16,303 nt of DNA, from the NCBI GenBank assembly GCA_900555195.1, contig USKC01000029.1, forward strand, positions 1-16,303, in the 5' to 3' direction. Source of the stretch: an uncultured Lachnospiraceae bacterium (GTDB lineage: Bacteria; Bacillota; Clostridia; Lachnospirales; Lachnospiraceae). The position numbers were made by a program, and so were the translations under genes. Below are positions 13,759 through 16,303 of this stretch, piece after piece. The notes below the pieces were generated by a model, which was not told the origin of the DNA, did no database searches, and worked only from the letters and a program-made list of their open reading frames with translations. Positions within the stretch are counted from its first letter, which is position 1; each line of letters starts with the position of its first letter.

Positions 13759-14703
13759 TCAGGAAAAAGAAGGAAAAATAGGGAAAGCATTCTGGAGCAT
13801 TCCCTTTTTTCGCCTGTATTCCGTGGGGCTGATCTGATACCGTTCCTTGAATTTGCGGCAAAAATAGCCGGAACTGGCAAAGCCGGTTTCTTCCGCGATG
13901 GAAGCGACGGGCTTTTCCGTCGTACAGAGCAGTTCTGCCGCGCGGGCCAGGCGGTACTGGATCAAATAAGACACGGGCGGGGTATGTATGGCGGATTGAA
14001 AGATATGCAGGGCCCCGCTTTTGCTGACAGAACCCGCCGCAGCGATTTCTTTCAGAGTCAGTTCCTCCGGGTAATGGTCATGGATGTACTGCATCATGAG
14101 CTGAAGCCTCGCCTGCCTGGGAGCCGGAAAAGCACTGTATGCCTTCCCGCCCTGGGACTTAAGATGGTCGGAAAGAATTTCCCACAGCTGCCAGAGGAAC
14201 TGTACGGTGTGCAGTTCCTTTTTCGCATCCTGCCCACCCTGCAGTTCATAAACAGAGGTCAAAATTTTGAGAATTTTATTCTGCCATTCCACTTGAGGAC
14301 GGAAAACCTGATAAGGAGCGGAGCAGAGCACCTGGTGCACATAGGTATCGTACAGCAGGCTGCCCGGAACAGCGAGCAGGGAAGGCGCAAAGACGATGTT
14401 GGGTATGATTACCCTGTCCGCGGCTTCATAACGATGAAGCGCCCCGCTGTTGACGAACAGGCCGCATCCCGCGGGAAGTTCTATCCTGTCAGAGCCCACA
14501 TAGCAGAGCGCTGTTCCTTCCGTGACTGATACGAATTCCAGTTCATGGTGCCAGTGCCAGTCAATGCAGTGAAAATCAAATTGCCAGATATTTTCTAGGT
14601 AATAAGCAAAAGGGTAGCTGCTGTTACCATGCGGCAGGGTTTCCCTGAGCGTATCATCGGTTGTAATACATAAATATTCATCATAAGCATCAAAAGGTTT
14701 CAT
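13759..14703 (-). CDS. AraC family transcriptional regulator with cupin domain
   Basis: This 314-residue protein has an N-terminal sugar-sensing cupin (HWHHELEFVSVTEGTALCYV, about 51-70, then ELPAGCGLFVNSGALHRYEA) and a C-terminal AraC pair of HTHs. The first HTH is around LTLKEIAAAGSVSKSGALHIF. The second, VASIAEETGFASSGYFCRKFK, is followed by ISPTEYRRKK (about 283-305). It is divergently transcribed from the MFS gene, and the shared region holds phased TGCGAT repeats, so it probably controls that carrier and itself. The ligand is not known. Uronate or oligosaccharide is a guess from the GH88 neighbour. The ATG at 14703 lacks a strong ribosome-binding site. Confidence 0.92.
   Translation of the reverse strand: MKPFDAYDEYLCITTDDTLRETLPHGNSSYPFAYYLENIWQFDFHCIDWHWHHELEFVSVTEGTALCYVGSDRIELPAGCGLFVNSGALHRYEAADRVIIPNIVFAPSLLAVPGSLLYDTYVHQVLCSAPYQVFRPQVEWQNKILKILTSVYELQGGQDAKKELHTVQFLWQLWEILSDHLKSQGGKAYSAFPAPRQARLQLMMQYIHDHYPEELTLKEIAAAGSVSKSGALHIFQSAIHTPPVSYLIQYRLARAAELLCTTEKPVASIAEETGFASSGYFCRKFKERYQISPTEYRRKKGMLQNAFPIFPSFS
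13781..13810 (+). terminator. Terminator after the PH-like gene
   Basis: GGGAAAGC (13781-13788) pairs with GCATTCCC (13797-13804) with one A-A mismatch, followed by TTTTTT (13805-13810). It lies inside the last codons of the convergent AraC gene, so the two 3' ends overlap. Confidence 0.75.
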
Positions 14704-14768
14704 CTGGAATATTCACCCGGCTGCAAAATAAAAATGCGGTTTTTATCTGACAGAATCATAACAAATTT

Positions 14769-14805
14769 TGCGATATTATACCATAATTGTGCGATTCTGT
14801 GCAAT
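14769..14805. promoter_or_regulatory. Phased TGCGAT repeats, candidate AraC operator
   Basis: TGCGAT occurs at 14769-14774 and 14790-14795, exactly 21 bases (two helical turns) apart, and a near copy, TGCAAT, follows at 14800-14805. Direct repeats in helical phase are the usual target layout of AraC-family dimers. They lie in the divergent region between the AraC and MFS genes and overlap AT-rich -10-like elements (TATTATACCATAAT). Confidence 0.5.
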
Positions 14806-14820
14806 GATTTAAGGAGGAGA

Positions 14821-14856
14821 ATGGGATATAATTGTTGCTGCTTGGCAGTTACCTGA
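14821..14856 (+). CDS. Possible 11-residue leader peptide with three Cys codons
   Basis: An ATG at 14821 directly follows AAGGAGGAGA and encodes MGYNCCCLAVT before TGA 14854-14856. It lies 81 bases before the preferred MFS start. Three consecutive Cys codons (TGT TGC TGC) are unusual and could sense Cys-tRNA or stalling. The spacing to the ribosome-binding site is tight (about 3 bases), so the peptide may not be made. Confidence 0.3.
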   Translation: MGYNCCCLAVT

Positions 14857-14936
14857 CGCCCGCAGAGCGGAGTCTGGATTCCAGGCGGAAAGAATTCTAT
14901 CATCACTGTGGAGTGATTGCGGACGAGGAGGGAAAG

Positions 14937-16121
14937 ATGAGCAAAAATCAATATAATAAGACAATTACTGCCTGCTTTGTGGGATATATTGTGCAGGCGA
15001 TTGTGAATAATTATGTTCCTTTGCTGTTTTTAACGTTTCAGCGGACCTATGATATTCCGCTTTCCCAGATCACGTTGCTGGTGACGTTTAATTTCGGCAT
15101 ACAGCTTTTGGTGGATCTGCTTTCGGTTGGATTCGTGGATCGGATCGGTTATCGGGCATCCATGGTTCTCGCGCATGTAATGGGAGCGGCGGGGTTACTT
15201 CTTCTGACATTTTTGCCGGAAGTGCTGCCGCAGCCATTTATTGGGATATTGATTTCTGTAATGGTGTATGCCATTGGCGGAGGGCTTCTGGAAGTGCTTG
15301 TGAGCCCGGTGGTGGAAGCCTGTCCTTCTGAGAATAAGGAAAAGGCGATGAGCATGTTGCATTCCTTCTATTGTTGGGGGCATGTAGGAGTGGTGCTTCT
15401 TTCCACGCTGTTTTTCCAGGCGTTCGGAATTGAGAATTGGAAGATCCTGGCGGTTGTATGGGCAATTATCCCGATCTGCAATGCGGTTGCATTTACGAAG
15501 GTCCCGATAGCGACGTTAATTAAAGAGGGCGAGACCGGACTGCGGATAAAAGAATTATTCCGCATAAAGGTATTTTGGATATTGCTTGTGATGATGGTTT
15601 GTGCAGGCGCGAGTGAGCAGGCGGTAAGTCAGTGGGCTTCTACGCTCGCGGAAAAGGGACTTGGAATAACCAAAGCGGCGGGCGATCTGGCCGGGCCCAT
15701 GGCCTTTGCCGTGCTGATGGGCACATCAAGGGCTTTCTATGGGAAATTCGGAGACCGGATAAATCTGGATCGGTTTATGGTTGCCAGCTGTATCCTGTGC
15801 ATCCTGTCGTATCTGGGCGTCGCTTTGCTCCCCATTCCGCAGCTTAGCCTGGTATCCTGCGCCCTGTGCGGGCTTTCCGTGGGGATCATGTGGCCGGGCA
15901 GCTTCAGCAAGGCGTCCGCAGCGCTTCCAAAGGGCGGGACGGCCATGTTTGCGCTGTTGGCTCTGGGGGGAGACCTGGGATGTTCCGGCGGCCCCACCCT
16001 GGTAGGAACGGTATCCAGCGCACTGGGGGACAATCTGAAAATGGGAATCCTGGCAGGAATTATTTTCCCGGTGCTGCTTCTGGCAGGGATTCTTCTCTGC
16101 AGGAAGAGCAGCAGGGCATAA
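14937..16121 (+). CDS. MFS transporter, probable sugar or uronide carrier
   Basis: From ATG 14937, with GAGGAGGG just upstream, this is a 394-residue protein with about 12 membrane helices. It is typical of the major facilitator superfamily. VDLLSVGFVDRIGYRAS (about 61-77) is the loop 2-3 motif (D-R-x-G-R/Y-R) of MFS proteins, and the loop 8-9 repeat appears as YGKFGDRINLDRF. An in-frame TTG at 14832 would extend the N-terminus by 35 residues, but these are not hydrophobic and the ribosome-binding site favours 14937. The substrate is not readable from sequence. Import of oligouronides or sugars is inferred from the AraC and GH88 neighbours. A hairpin follows at 16141. Confidence 0.88.
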   Translation: MSKNQYNKTITACFVGYIVQAIVNNYVPLLFLTFQRTYDIPLSQITLLVTFNFGIQLLVDLLSVGFVDRIGYRASMVLAHVMGAAGLLLLTFLPEVLPQPFIGILISVMVYAIGGGLLEVLVSPVVEACPSENKEKAMSMLHSFYCWGHVGVVLLSTLFFQAFGIENWKILAVVWAIIPICNAVAFTKVPIATLIKEGETGLRIKELFRIKVFWILLVMMVCAGASEQAVSQWASTLAEKGLGITKAAGDLAGPMAFAVLMGTSRAFYGKFGDRINLDRFMVASCILCILSYLGVALLPIPQLSLVSCALCGLSVGIMWPGSFSKASAALPKGGTAMFALLALGGDLGCSGGPTLVGTVSSALGDNLKMGILAGIIFPVLLLAGILLCRKSSRA

Positions 16122-16140
16122 GAAAAAGAAAGAAACGTTG

Positions 16141-16187
16141 TGAGGCTGTGAAAATAGGGGTAGAATATCCTTATTCTCACAGTCTCT
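16141..16187 (+). terminator. Hairpin after the MFS gene
   Basis: GAGGCTGTGA, near 16141, pairs with TCACAGTCTC, ending near 16187, with one G-T pair. The stem extends partly inward (AATAGGG/CCTTATT). It lacks a clear T-tract, so it is a weak terminator or 3'-end stabiliser. Confidence 0.5.
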
Positions 16188-16238
16188 TCATGATTGCATG
16201 ACAGAGGTTTCACTTGCAGGCGGCTGTTTATGCCGGAG

Positions 16239-16252
16239 TAAAAGCGCTTTGG
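16239..16252 (+). promoter_or_regulatory. cre-like catabolite repression site
   Basis: TAAAAGCGCTTTGG contains the perfect palindrome AAAGCGCTTT and matches 11 of 14 positions of the CcpA-binding cre consensus TGWAARCGYTWNCW. It lies 14 bases before the next start codon. A carbon-catabolite role fits the sugar-use context but is inference. Confidence 0.4.
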
Positions 16253-16265
16253 CAGGGAGGAAAGG

Positions 16266-16303
16266 ATGGAGAAAAAGATTTGCGGAGAGATATGCCCTTT
16301 CAT
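16266..16303 (+). CDS. Start of an unidentified gene (partial)
   Basis: ATG 16266 follows GGGAGGAAAGG and opens a frame that runs to the window edge, giving MEKKICGEICPFH. That is too little to identify. The strong ribosome-binding site and the same strand as the MFS gene support a real gene, which may belong to the same sugar-utilisation region. Confidence 0.5.
   Translation, partial: MEKKICGEICPF

Noticed and set aside
15737..16303. Minus-strand open frame running to the window edge opposite the MFS gene
   Set aside because: It overlaps the MFS gene antisense over most of its length, and the translation is Ser/Pro/Arg-rich without motifs.

Overview
The window reads as chromosomal DNA of an anaerobic, probably gut-associated Firmicute of class Clostridia. 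The support is strong AGGAGG ribosome-binding sites, sigma-A type promoters, a V/A-type ATPase operon, a Kdp operon with small extra proteins, a PrdX-type editing protein and a GH88 hydrolase. The exact family cannot be fixed from sequence alone. Most genes look moderate in GC, but roughly 8400-9350 is clearly AT-rich and is probably acquired.

Layout. (1) 1-2210: the end of a V-type ATPase operon (A partial, B, D), closed by two terminator-like hairpins. (2) 2530-7363: a Kdp high-affinity potassium pump operon: extended -10 promoter, a 32-residue membrane peptide, kdpF (25 residues), kdpA, kdpB, kdpC and a strong terminator. No kdpD or kdpE is present. (3) 7400-7923: a two-cistron unit of a 29-residue membrane peptide and a Cys-rich TIGR04076-like protein, ended by a long hairpin. 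(4) 7971-8398: decayed conjugative-element DNA, with a 26-residue remnant of a transposon sigma-like protein, a 26-bp palindrome, a GC-rich hairpin and a 12-bp string resembling the 3' end of guaA, a known integration site. (5) 8401-9336, minus strand: a promoter, a DUF2089 HTH regulator with a TTG start, and two tandem paralogous 91-residue membrane proteins. The second paralog is intact only if a -1 frameshift occurs at an A7 tract. (6) 9354-9515: a promoterless 3' gene remnant and a hairpin. (7) 9589-10801: prdX, then a DUF308-like gene interrupted by an early amber codon. (8) 10846-11352, minus strand: a nitroreductase, followed by a GC-rich, highly structured non-coding stretch. (9) 11785-16121: a GH88 unsaturated glucuronyl hydrolase, a PH-like membrane protein, and a divergent AraC regulator/MFS transporter pair. 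(10) 16266-16303: the first codons of another gene behind a cre-like site.

How the genes work together. The first half is ion-transport housekeeping (V-ATPase, Kdp). The right end suggests uptake and use of uronic-acid oligosaccharides, with AraC probably controlling the MFS carrier; this rests on gene neighbourhood. The centre is a mosaic of mobile-element debris and a small membrane-protein module. The most interesting signals are the A7 frameshift in the second paralog, the 32-residue Kdp-linked peptide, phased TGCGAT repeats in front of the MFS gene, and the structured GC-rich intergenic element.
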